Source of the DNA: Nyssa sinensis
Lineage: Eukaryota; Streptophyta; Magnoliopsida; Cornales; Nyssaceae
Direction of reading: 5' to 3'
DNA length: 64,000 bases
Assembly (NCBI GenBank): GCA_008638375.1
Contig: CM018032.1
Span: 50,304,501-50,368,500, forward strand
The translations under genes and the position numbers were made by a program. The notes below the pieces were generated by a model. It was given only the letters and a program-made list of their open reading frames with translations, did not search any database and had not been told where the DNA came from. Below, one piece after another: positions 24,701-37,800 of this stretch (positions within the stretch are counted from its first letter, which is position 1; each line of letters starts with the position of its first letter).

Positions 24701-27700
24701 CTATCTTCCTCTCTTGTGTTATCATAACTCTTGTTTTCACAATACTTGGTCAACATGCCCCCTGCAAAAGATAAATAATTAGATAAGTAAATAAAAATAA
24801 TGAATGAAAGGTAGGGGAAATGGTGATAGACTGGTTATAATTAAGTCTTGACATTAAATATATTACACCTATAATACATACATTCAGGAAATGAAAAGGT
24901 GCGGCTTTGTCTACCTATACTTACCCACATATTTATATTTGGTTTAAATGATTGCACATCTTGGATGAGTTAGAATAAAATGAATCTTGAAACCTTGGCA
25001 TTGACTAGCAGAACATATGGTTGAATGAGTTGTAGAGTTGGGCATCTAAAAGGGAGGAGTTTTTTTTTTGGAGCCGGGGGGGCGGGGGGGTGCAATTCTT
25101 GTTACTCATTGAAATAGGAATGTAAGCATGTATATAGGTGCATGTAATGTTTGTGTTATTTGAAAGTATAGTGCCGAAATTAATACTCCGTGAGATGTTT
25201 ATATTTTTGTTGCAGCAATTGCTGAGCTCATGGATAATGCTGTGGATGAGGTAATTACCAATATGTTGTACTTTGTCAATCATTTGTGTTGTACCATATG
25301 GGTGAAGTGGTATTTTATTGAATTTTTAGACATGGTAAGAGTGTGTGGATTGATTTCAAATGCAGTCTGGAAAGTTCTAGCAGCTGTGCTTGAAATTTGC
25401 TTGTGTAGGAAATTATCTTATACTGTTGCTCAGTTTGAATTACTGGATGAATACAAATAGAGAGAAGAAAAAGAGATATAGAAAAGATGATGGATCAAAA
25501 CAATGGTGAAGAAGACGATCGATCGAACTAGAGGCGAAGAAGACGATCAATTGCATGTTGAAGAGTTGACAAGCGGAGGAATAATCAGTGATGCTCAAAT
25601 TGAATCGCAAGTTGTTTCAAATTTTTGAGTTAGGGTTTTGTTTTGGATTCGGCCAATACGCATCTTAGACACTCATTTCCCATGCTCTAGTCATCCGAAG
25701 ACCAAAAGCATAATCTTGAGACAAGTTGGCATGAATTCATGGCATGCTATGTGTTTTCACATCATCACACCCACTCCTCCTGGAGGAGTCTTTATTGTTA
25801 TGGGAGGAAGTTTCTAATAACTTGGAGGGCTGGAAACAACTTGTTCATCCATATTGTTTTGGAAGGAGCAATAGTCTCTTGAATTGGGAACTAAGAGACT
25901 TGGGGATGAGGGCATCAAAGGCAATAAAGGTGATTCCTCTCATATCAGCTCCACACTGTCGATTGAAGGGTGAAGATGGTTAGCAAAGAGCTCATGTTGG
26001 AAGAAACGCTCAATACATTGATCATCGCATAAGGGGAAAGCATCACAACCATTGAGAAGCTGGGAGGTGCCCATGAGAAGCTGGGAGGTGCCCATAGAAA
26101 GGGATTTCATGGATAAGGGAGGGGGTTGAAGCTATAAGGAGATTGCAGATATACCGGAATTGACCTACATTGGTATTACGAGGATCCAGAGAACCAAAAA
26201 GGGTCTAAGTTTTGATTTATTGCATGAGGGCATCGATAAACGCAGGGACTTCTTACAGTGTTGTTTGGTTGGCCGGTTTGACAGGGATGTAGGGTCAATT
26301 GATCAGATTGAAAGATCGGCTTCAAGAGCCTGGGGAGTGGCTACAGGGTTGGGAGTGGTGGTGCTACCAAATGATCTCCTTCTTTTTATGTTGTTGTCAC
26401 ACGCAAAAGCCGTTTGAGTTCTAATGGAGGGACAAAGATGGTAAGAAGAAGGAAATCAACATTAATAGTGGAGATTGGGTCAGTTTCCTCCTGTATTGAC
26501 TCCCACTCCCCCAGACTCTGTTCTGAGATATGTTGAGAGTTCCCCCCCCCACTAAAGCAATCCCATACCTGCATGTCTTCTTCCTGTTCTAAAGAGTCAC
26601 CCAAGCTGCTGAATTCCCTTGATTTGTCTTTACCTACACTTTCACCTCTTTGCTCCACCTCTTCCCTTTGTGTTTCTCCACCTCATCTAGGAATAAGCCC
26701 TTTGGAACCTGCAATTTCAGCCCACTTACCTCGCAATATTTGCACTAGCTAGCCTCGATCATTCTTTGCCGCGATAATTCCATCCCCGATCTTTCGTTCT
26801 ATACATATGCTTTCAGTCTCTTGTATTTTTTGAGATTTTGAACCATCAACAACATTCGCCTGCACCCCCATCCCCCTTTCTTCTATCCCTGAACCTGTTC
26901 CTGTAGTTTCGACACCAATACTTCCACCTTCTCTAATGACATTCCTCTATGTAATCTCCACAATGGCCCTTTATGCTCCTAAATTAGTTGAGTTTTGTTG
27001 TTGATGAGCTTAGACCTCCTATTCAATATCATACCTGTTTGGGTCTGTAGCCTGCCTGACACTAGGCCCCTCCTCGCTTGGTTCAACCTACTTCCTTTTC
27101 TCCATCTCAAAATGCGTTTGTTGGTAGGAAGGTAATTCTGGATGCCGTTCTTATTGCCAATGAATGCTTGGATGTGAGGTTAAGAAGCGGCAATAAGGGT
27201 CTGATTTGCAACCTCAATATTGAGAAGGCCTACAACCATATAAATTGAGATTTTTTACTTTACATGATAGAGAGAATGGGTTTCGGGGCTAGATGGAGGT
27301 GATGGATTAAACATTGTATCTCTACAGTGAAGTTTCCAATAATCATCAATGGCTCATCTGAATGTTTTTTTAGCAGTTCCAGAGGTCTGAGACAGGGTAA
27401 TCCGTTATCGACTTATTTTTTTCATATTGGTGATGGATGCTTTAAGCAGGTTGATGTCGAGAGCTATGGCTAGTGGGATGTTGAGAGGGTTTTGGGATTC
27501 TTGAGGTGCATTTTGGTGTGTTTCCAGGCTATTTTGGCTCTTAAAATTAATTTATCTAAGAGTGAGTCAGTCAGTGTTGGTGAGGTAGATGATATAGACA
27601 ATCTTCCTATGACTTGCTTGGAATTTCCTTTAGGAGCTTCTATGAGAGCCTCCGGTGTTTGGGATGCAGTGATTGAGAGATTTCAAAGGAGGTTTGCTGG

Positions 27701-28857
27701 ATGGAAGAAGCAATATCTTTCAAAAGGAGACCGTCTTACTTTGCTGAAGAGTTCCCTTTCTAGTCTCCAGACTCCCGACTTATTTCATGTCCTCATTTCA
27801 TATTCTAGTTTTATTAGCGCAAAGACTAGAGAAGTTGTAGAGGAATTTTTTATGGGGAAGCAAGGGGATGAGTTAAAGTTTCATCTAGTGAATTGGGAAA
27901 AGATGTGCCGTCCATTAAGGAAGGGGGCTTTAGAATCCGGAAACTCAAAGACTTTAATGTACCTTTTCTAGGTAAATAGCTGTGGAGATACGACATGGAG
28001 AGAGAGAGAATCTCTGGAGAATGGTGAAAGAAAGGAAGTATGGGGCGGAAGACGGTGATTGGTGCACTAGAGAAGGGAGATTTTCATATAGGATTTGCAT
28101 TTGGAAAAGGATCAGGAAAGGGTGGAAGGAATTCTCCAAACACATTATGTGGAGAATGGCGGATGGAGGCATAAATAAATTTTGGATCCACAACTGGTGC
28201 GATCGAGGCCCTGTCTAGATTGTCTTTTTGCGACTTTACAATACTTTACAGCAAAGTTGTCGAAACATGTATCGGAGGACGTATCGTTTTTCAAAAAATG
28301 TGTATCATATCGTGTATCGTAAGATACGCTCATTTTTATAAATATATATACATATGAATATATAAATACATATCATTAAAAATGATATAAATAACATTTC
28401 AACTCTTTTATAAAAACAAAAATTCAGCTTAAAATCCATACTCATAGTCCATACAATGCAAGAAATAAGAAATTATAAATATTAAATACTACAAGTTCTA
28501 ATCAGATAATAATAAAATTTCATTTTTTAGAATAAAAATTCTTTTTTGGTAAGGTAGATTATATAAATTATAACCAAATAATATATACAAGATACAAATA
28601 GAATGCAACCCACAAAGAAATTTGTACAAGTTATATAGTGCAAACACTGCTAGAATAGGGACTTAGAGTTTGATGGGTCAATGATAGAGTTGGAGAGCGT
28701 TATCGTTTAGTGGAAGTGAGGAACCAAAATAGTTGGTTTCGCCCCCCTCGGGTGCATTTTTCTATAAATACAATTACTTATAAAAAAAGAAGAAGTGAGA
28801 AACCAGAATAGCTTTTATACTAAGGCAACATGACATTGTTTTTCTGCTAGCCAAAAT

Positions 28858-28891
<34 letters not shown>

Positions 28892-31800
28892 GCAATTTTT
28901 GGTTTCTGCACGTATACGTATCGGAACTGTATCGTACAATGCGGTGCAAAATGATACAAAATACCGCAACGTATCGTATTCTGCTGTATCGAAACGTATC
29001 ATACGATACTAACAACTATGCTTTACAGTATTGTAGCAGATAAAAATGCAACGATTGCTGATTATTACATGATGTTAGGTAGTGCTCTTATGTGGGATGT
29101 CAATCTCAGCATGGCTTTTCATGATTGGGGAGTGGAGGAAGTCTTGGATTTCTATGAGTTCCTATATGAGCAACCTGTTTCTGGCTTGAATGGTGACATT
29201 TTAGTGTGGAATCACGGAGGCGGGGGATTTACTATCAAGTCCTACTATGTTCAGTTAATGGGGATTCATGAACAACATTTTCCGTCGAAGGCTATATTGA
29301 AAATTGAAGCTCCTTTGATGGTTGCGTTCTTTATTTGGACTGTTGAGAGCTTGATATGCATTGTTGGCCCATTCTTTAAAAGCTTAAGCTTTTGGAGCAA
29401 CTAGGTGATCTAACATGGTATCAGAGCCTTGGTTGTGAGAGATCTTGGGTTCAAGTCTCTCTATTTACATTTGTTCCCTGTTTGCATTTGCACTATCTTC
29501 TTCTTTGCATTTGTCTGCGGTTTCTTTGTCTCTTCACGTGCAAGTCCGAGGTCGCACATGAGGGGGAGTGTTGAGAGTTTGATATGCATTGTTGGCCCAT
29601 TCTCTAATAGCTTAAGCTTTTTTTGTAATTGGTGATTTAACACACTAGTGTGGGGAAAGATTCTCACAACACAACTTGCGAAGGAGAGGTCTCATTTTGG
29701 TGAATAGGTGCCGTTTGTGCTAGTGTCAAGAGGAGTTGGTAAATCACTTCTCAATTCACTGTCCAGTATCTTGGACAGTTTGGCTTCTATTCTTTGGGCT
29801 GGTTGGTGTTTCTTTGGTGATGCCGTGGTCTACTATCAAGTGTGATTGATGCTTGGAAGGGGGGCTCCTAGTAGGAGGTCGACAAAAGCGTGGCAAATGG
29901 CTCCTATTTTCATTTGGTGGAACCTTTGGAGGGAAAGAAATACCAGAGTTTTTGAGGGGATTGAATTCCCTTCATTGACAATGAAAGCAAAAGTGTTGAG
30001 CACCCTCTTTCTTTAGTTGTCTGAGGGTTCAGTCGCGTTTATAGATAACTTTATTTATTTATTTTTTTCAATCTATTTGTGTTGATCCTTAAGAGTGTTA
30101 TATATATTGTTTTGTTGGATGGACCTTCTTGGGGCTTCTTTGTATCAGGTTCACCCGCGGCTTTTATATTTATATAATATATCATCTTTAGGTATCAGAA
30201 AAAAATTACTAGACGAGTTATTATTGCTAATTTTGTTTTGGAACATGTATGAGCTATGAGAGACTGCAATATACCCTAGGTACATCTTGGATTTTATTAT
30301 CGATACTGGGACTGTCGGTGAAATAGTTTTGCACTGGATTGGTGGAACTTTAGATTCCAACCATGCCAACAGAGGCTTTTCAGCCTTTGGGAGAGAGGAT
30401 ATCATCCATCTTCCTAGGGAGTTCAGAGGGATGAAACTCTACGGTTGCTTCCCAGTTCATTGGGATTTAAAGTGTGGAATCTATCTTTTGTGCATCGAGA
30501 TATGTACTTCAGTGCGATGACCAACAATTGTGGTAACTTGAGTTCAAAAAGTCGCTTGAGCTGGTTGATGAGTTGAAATATTAACTATTGAAATATGATG
30601 CTGCACTTTTCGATTCGCAATAAGTATGGGTTCCGTGACCTGTAGAATACTCAGAAAGATGATCAGAGGATCACCGGATTGGCTCCGGCGGTAGCCGCTC
30701 CGATGCTTAAGTAAGAAAAAGGAATTGAAAGACTGTATTGAAAGCCAAAGAATGAGCATAAAAATAAAGCGTACCTTTAGGGTTTAATTTATAGGTCGTG
30801 GCCTTCCTAAGTTGATTAGGATTCGATGCCATGAATATAGGGATTTGATCATCGGAGATTGCAGTTACCTTGTGGAGTAATGTGTCGTAGATGGAGATAA
30901 TCATAGATAGTAGTTTCCGTGTTGAAGGCTGTTTCCTTATTCTCTGCTTGGCAGTTATTAAGGAAGCCATAAGGTCGGAACCATATGAGATGTTGAATGA
31001 ATATTGCCCAGAGCATAAGGTCTAGAAGATATGCGCATGAGAATGCCTTGGAGGCTCCGCCTGCACTGTATGACCGAGTTTGTCGGTTCTGTAGGATATA
31101 TATATGAGGATGCCCTGAAGGCTTATGGCTACTCTGTATGATCGAGAATATCAGCTCTGTAAGCACACGTGTCTCAAGGTGACTGGTGTGTCTGTTTGTG
31201 GTATATCAAAATATTAACTATTTTAGAAGTTTTCATTTGAGTTTTGTTTGGGGTGTTTTTGCTGGTGCACACCATTCCATGAGGTCTTTCAAGATTATTT
31301 TTGTTGTAGAGAGAACCTAGCAATACCTGGTCGATATATTGGTGGTACTATTTCAGGAGTGTGTACTTTTAGAGTTTGTAAAATGAGTCCATTGCACCAA
31401 ATGAGTTCAGAATGGATGTAAGCATTATTTACATTGGATCAAAATATTTTAAATGCTTTTTTTGATTCATTTCTGCCACTTCTTATTCATATTCTAATAT
31501 TCTTCTTCCCCCTTCAATTTTTGGTTCTCATATTCCAACACACGGTTTTATGTTCTGCTCTCCCTCCTAGGAGCCTCAGGTTCGTGTCCTGGCAACTGAG
31601 ACCACAATTTTTTACTTATCAGAAAAAAAATGGTTCTTACATTCCTTAAAATTGTTGCAATTTATAACCCCGGGGTTGGATGAGTTGGGAAGAGGCTTGG
31701 GTAATATCCTAAAGGTCCTAGGTTCAACTCCCACCACATGGGCTACTTACCTATCAAAAAGAAGAAAAAATTGTTGCAGTTTATTAACTCGGCCTGTTAC

Positions 31801-34800
31801 CCATAGGATTAGGGCTGTCTTTACTCACTCTCATTCCATAGGTGGTGGATGGTGATAAGAGATCTCATGGAAAGACATGATGAGGCAATGAGATGGGGAC
31901 TTCAGTTTATAAGGTTTTCCATACAATGAGAAAATTGCAGCAACCTACAATTCGTTGTCACAGTTACACCTAAGTTAGGTCATATATGGGCTGGGGAGCC
32001 AGATTGGGGAAGACGAATTTGAAGGATCTTAGTTTTTTAAAATTTGTGTCACAGAATTGTTAATGGAGAGCATGGATTCTCACTTCCATGAACTTCTTTG
32101 GAGTTCTATATGTATGTATTTATTTTGCAGAATCTTAGTTCAGTGAAATCTTAATGAAGGATTGTCTGGCTTCCGACAAATGGACCCTACCAAATAGATG
32201 TACAGTGCATGAATTGGGTTGAATGGCTGGGTAACAGTTTTTTTGTGCAGCTTAGTTATGATATATAGTCCTGTCTTTGATTTTGGGTGTCCTGATGATT
32301 GGCTGTAACACATTGGAGCTGCTGGATGGACTCAAAATTAGACTTGGGTAGATCATAAAGTTATTGTGTAAAATAATATGTGGACCCTTTTAGTTCTGAT
32401 AAAATGTAGTATGTGGTCACATTCGATGGTAAGGAGTAGATGCATCACTGAGAACGTAGAGTATAACCATGAAAGTGGAATGGGTAAGAAAATGTGCAGA
32501 TGTGTGTGGGCCTGTTTTTCTGTTTTAATTTTTAGCTTACCTCCTCTTATAATTTATTGGTTTTTCTATTTGAGCTATCCATCAATGCTTTATATCTTTT
32601 TAGCTGCCTCACTTTACATTATTATTTTTTTGGTTGTTTATTTTCTTTTTTTTCACATTTACCTCTTCAAAAACTCTTTCACATATATGAAAAAAAGGAA
32701 AAGCATGAATAATCTTGATAGTTACATGATCAATTGCATGGAAGTCTTTAATAAAAATGATTCAACACTAACCCCATTTTTGGTTGTGTGCATATGATTG
32801 TTTATTTTTGGGCTACCAGATTTCCAATGGTGCAACTTTTGTGAAGGTTGATAGAATTTATAATACGAGGGATAACTCTCCTGCCTTACTTTTCCAAGGT
32901 TGGTATCATTTGTTTATTTTCACCATCAAATGATGGTATGTGATTTCTAGCTTGAGGTTTCAATAGCAATGGAAAATTATCACCTCGGGTTTTTTTTTTT
33001 TTATTGTTGTTGCAGATGATGGGGGTGGAATGGATCCTGAATGCATTCGAAAATGCATGAGTTTGGGTTACTCATCAAAGAAGGCCAACACAACAATCGG
33101 ACAGTGTAACTATTAAACCTTTTCTCTTGTATTCAGCTCTTGCTTTATTTGTTGTTGTTGTTGTGTTTTATTTTTTCCTGGCATCATTATGTTATCTTAT
33201 ATATTTTTGTTCGCTATTATTTTTCGAGTGAATTATAGGAAGGTCCCTCAAAATTAGTGTCTACAAGGTAAGGTCCAAGGCCAAACATTGTAACCCCAAC
33301 AGTTCCTCGATTTTTAAATTGACTGAACCCAGATCCAAAAGTGATGATGTGGCAATGTGATTTTCTTTAATGATTAAATTTTCCCTCTGCAATATAATTT
33401 CTCAGTTGTCCTTGTGGTCCTCCCCCCCCCCCCCCCCTCTCTCTCCCTCTCTCTCTCACTTGCCCAAACCCGCAAACACCAGGAAGCCATGGTTATCGAA
33501 GAATTGATCAGAGCGAGAATATGGAGGCTGATCAAAACCAGAACCTTCTTCGCTCGATGTCGTCGATTTTATTTCAATGAAATTGGTTTAGTTGTAGCAC
33601 ATTCTCCTTCACCGACTCTGTCTCTACTTGCCTTTTCCTCTTTGGCGACGACTGCACATCTGAAACCCCCATTCTTTCGAGTGAAATCCTCCATGTTAAG
33701 CTCAATTCCTTAGTTGGGAGAGTGGAGGAGCGGAGCAATGATAATACAACTAGGCTTTGTTTGGACGACCAGATAAGAAGACGGGATTAGATAGGATATA
33801 GTTGGATCGGATAGGATATAAAATCTAATGGGATATTGAATATTCCAATCTAGTGTTTGTAATTGACCCGGATAAAAGACATGGATATGTTGTTATATCC
33901 CATTCCTATGTTTGGGTGCTTACCAGATATAAGGTTCGGATATAAAGTTCAGTTTTAAAAAATTATTTTTATGAAAGTCATTTAATTTTTGTTTCAAATA
34001 TATGCATATGAGGTGTCTAAAATTAAAATCTTATTCACAAATTAATTGCAAAATCTAATAATTATAATCACAATATTTTAGAATGTGATTGTGCAAATAT
34101 CATTCAAAATATAATAATCTCTCACTTTTGAGGTGACTCAAAACAAATAATGGTCTGTATTGTTAAGAATCATCCAAATCAATGATTACATGCATGTATA
34201 TATATATATATATATATAAATAGTCCATTTATTCATATGAAAAATACATTAAAATTTTTGTAACATATCAAAAAAATTGAACAATGAAAAAAAATATGAT
34301 TTTTTAACTTGATTCTTTGCCGTCTTCATCTCTTTATATTACAGCGTTGTAATTTTTTTTTTTTGACATGGCATTGTATTTTTATTCTAGTGGGATGGAA
34401 TAACTTTAATACCACCACCCCCTTGGGATTAGTTATATTGCACTCAGGTGGGATTTAAATGATTTACGTAATATAAATATCCAATCCAATGGAAGACAAC
34501 AAACATGGAATAGGATAACATTTATCCTATCCAACTCTCTTATTCCGCCGTCCAAACATGGCCCTAGTGATGATACCGTGATAAATTTGTACACTATTGA
34601 GATAGAAGAAGAGGAGAAATAAGAGAAATTTTATTCAACTAGCAGTCGGTCTTGAACATTACAAAGAAAAATAGAAGAAAGCACCCTGACTACTCTAACA
34701 AAATAAGACTAGAGACAAATATACCCTTAATGATATGCAAACTTAGCTCATATATATAAACCTTGACTACTCTAACAATGATAACTGGAATGCCATTCAA

Positions 34801-37800
34801 ATAGCACACAATTTTGTGTTCCATGAGCATACCGAACACATTGAGATTGATTGTCATTTTTGTGTCATCATTTTCAACTTGGCACAATTTCTCTTCCTTT
34901 TCGTCTTACTTTTCAGTTGGCTGACTTCTTTACGAATTCTTACATTATTTTACGGTTCCACTTAACAAACTCATGATGCTTCTTGCTGCCCCATCTTAAG
35001 TTTGAGAAAAGGGTGGTTGGGGGGGGGGGGGGGTTAGAGTAGTTTAGCATCAAGGGTAGTTTAGTATTTTTGTTCTCTTTTTCAGCCCTACTATAAAGAG
35101 TAACTATTTTTATCACCGAAATAATATTTCCCTCTTCTCTCTCTCTCTCTCTCTCGACTACACAAATTTTTTAGGATCAACTGTATAAAGTTGATAGAGA
35201 ACTTTACATGCAGTGGGAGCGGATAACTTCTTGTGTTTTAATAGTCATCAAATCATGCAAGTATGATTAAGGCATCTTATATTCTATACCTGTAAATTGT
35301 ATTGTTATTGTATGCCTGACATTTTATTATTGCTTTCTGCTGAGAGTATTACCATTTAAGTTATCCTACATAGTGATGCATTGGTTGAATACATACTAAG
35401 AAAAATCTTGAGAGATCTACAATGAACTCAGGCTTCACAATACTCTCTCTCTCTCTCTCTCTCCTTGAGGAGTTGGGTGGAAAGTTGTCACGACCCAAAA
35501 CCCACCCTATGCAGATCTCGTGTCGCGGGGCTGACCCAATGGCCATCCCTACTTTTTTCATTCTTTATATCCATGACAACAATATAAAATGTAATTTTAA
35601 CAGTAATTTAGCGGAAGTGTTAATACAAAATATTGTTTAACAACTAAAAATGTAAACCGACATAAAACTTAAACATAATGCCACTCTTAGGTGGTGAGTA
35701 CATTGGAGAGATTACATCACTTCTAACATATTCCTCAAACTATCCTTTTATACTCTTGGACTCCTACTGTGGTCTTGCAGCATCCTTACCTGAAAATATA
35801 GTAAGTTGTGGTGAGCTAAACGAAGCTCAGTAAGTAAGTTCCCATCACTCTGCCATGGGTCAGGGTTAACATAGAAAGAACATAATCTGAGATAAGGACA
35901 TGATAGGCAGTCATGCAATAGAATGCTACTATAGCCAATAAAAGCGAACACCTCAATAACCAATAAAACTGAATGCCAACATAGCCAATAGGATAGGACG
36001 TCTCAATAATCGATGGAATAGAATATCAACGTAGTTAATAAGGTAGAACATCTCAACAACCAATAGAATCGAATATCAACGTGGTCAATAAGACAGAACA
36101 TCTGAACAGCCAATAGAATGGAATATCAACGTGGCCAATAAGACAAAACATCTCAACAGTCAATAGAATATCAATGTAATCAATAAGATAGAACATTTCA
36201 ACAATCAATAGAATGGTACGTTACCATAGCCAATGGAGTGTCACATCATAATAGCCAATGAATGAGAATGTCACAATAGTCACCTGACATAATGAAAGGT
36301 CATAATAGTAATTTAAGAATAAGTAAATGTCAATGATACAGGGTACATGAAGTCATCAGTAGAGGTCTGGTCAACAATAGTCATATTGTCATAATCATAG
36401 GATAACTGATAGTAAGTCAATGAATACGTTTTCAAAACATATGATCATTCAATAAGTCAATAAAAGATACGATATCAATAAAGACTGTGATGCATAATCT
36501 CTTCCTGACATGACCTCAAAAGTAACCTTCCTTAGTAACCGTATCCTTACTCAGTAAAAGTATCCTTCCTTAGTATCCTTCCTTCTCTTGGTTCACTACC
36601 ACACCGAACCCTTTACCTAGATTCACTCCCACACCTGAATCCCTTCCCTGATTCACTCCCACACCTGAATCATACTTAGATTTGCTCCCACACCTGAATC
36701 ATTTCATGAATCACTTCCTTTGAACCATATCCAAGATTCACTCCCACACCTAAATCATTGGATATTTCCATGGACTGTAACCTGTAGAACTGATAAAGCA
36801 TCAGATGGACGCTGTGACTGAGCATAACTCCGGGTACTCATAATACATCATGATCATCATAACACTATAGAGAGCATATGAGTGGAATATCAATAGCATG
36901 AACATAACGGTCGGCCTTTCAAGGCGTGGTATAAAGTGTACAAACACTCATGATAAAAAGATAGTAGTTCGATCCTCAATAAATTCCATAAGATAGAACA
37001 AGTATCACATTGTGGCATAAATAAACATCAGGCACATATTTCACAAGATAGAACATGTATGAGATTGTGAAGCCAATAAGTGTTGGGTACACATAGAAGT
37101 ACAATTTAGCAGTAATAAGGAATATCATAACCTCGTGACTTGGCTAGGAATCAATAGTACAAGTGTATAAGCAACTACGATCAAGGTATAATAGTTAGTT
37201 TTCAATAACTTTCCGTAAGATAGGATAAACATAATACTCGTGGAGTCAATAACATTGAATACGTATAAGAGTACAGTCCTGGTAATGAAAGGAACAATCA
37301 TGGCTTGAGAGAACTTAGTGTAAGAGATCGAGTTTCAATGACATATAGAAGGTATAATCAATCATGATCAAGGTTTAACAATCATCTCCTCAATAAGATT
37401 CGTTAAGATGAGAGCAATCATCAATCATAGAATCAATAACATAGTGTACGTATAAGAGTACAATCTTGGCAGTAGAATGAACAACATGGCTGAGAATACA
37501 CATGTAAGAGATCCGAGATTTACTTACATATAAAAGGTATAAAAATCATGATCAAGGTATAACAATTAACTCCTCAATAAAATCCATAAGATAAGACAAT
37601 CATCAATTTGTGGAATCAATAACATGGAGTACGTATAAGAGTACAATATTGGCAATAAAAGAATAGCATGGCTTGGAAAACCACATGTAAGAAATCCAAG
37701 ATTTACTTACCTTAAATCCGTGTGATCTACTTTAGTACTCCGTAATTTTCTTTTTTCCCTTTGACTTGCCTATACATCAATAAACATGTCTCAGTTCTAA

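Larger units (their letters stand above)
19968..25215 (+). other. MORC intron 2 (5.2 kb)
   Basis: It contains a FAR1-type Mutator-like element (20545-24507). The flanks 19968-20533 and 24519-25215 hold no recognisable gene; the latter has a G-rich run at 25072-25091. Confidence 0.88.
25650..30210 (+). mobile_element. LINE B: degenerate L1-type retrotransposon, interrupted
   Basis: A second sense-oriented L1-type LINE shows an ORF1 DUF4283 block (26160-26420: [30 protein letters not shown]). A 700-bp stretch (26420-27105) reads better on the minus strand. RT resumes at 27108, then come the connection region and zf-RVT, ending near an A-rich tract about 30198-30210. The endonuclease is missing. 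A hAT-like element (28252-29020) and a TRIM (29341-29642) interrupt it. The 5' border is a guess. It is closely related to LINE D. Confidence 0.8.
25251..32819 (+). other. MORC intron 3 (7.6 kb)
   Basis: It carries LINE B (about 25650-30210, with nested hAT-like and TRIM insertions), a 619-bp insertion with 14-bp flanking repeats, and a SINE. The remaining sequence (31223-31560, 31785-32819) has no recognised feature. Confidence 0.88.

Noticed and set aside
32378..32797. 139-residue open frame just before MORC exon 4, rich in hydrophobic residues
   Set aside because: Its apparent membrane segments come from T-rich intron sequence; no family match, and it lies wholly inside intron 3.
33414..33713. 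99-residue open frame starting with poly-Pro/Ser-Leu
   Set aside because: The start is a poly-C/CT microsatellite and the rest has no recognisable domain.
35940..37720. Regularly spaced repeats that might suggest a CRISPR array
   Set aside because: Units are contiguous imperfect tandem repeats with no unique spacers, in plant nuclear DNA within a mobile element.
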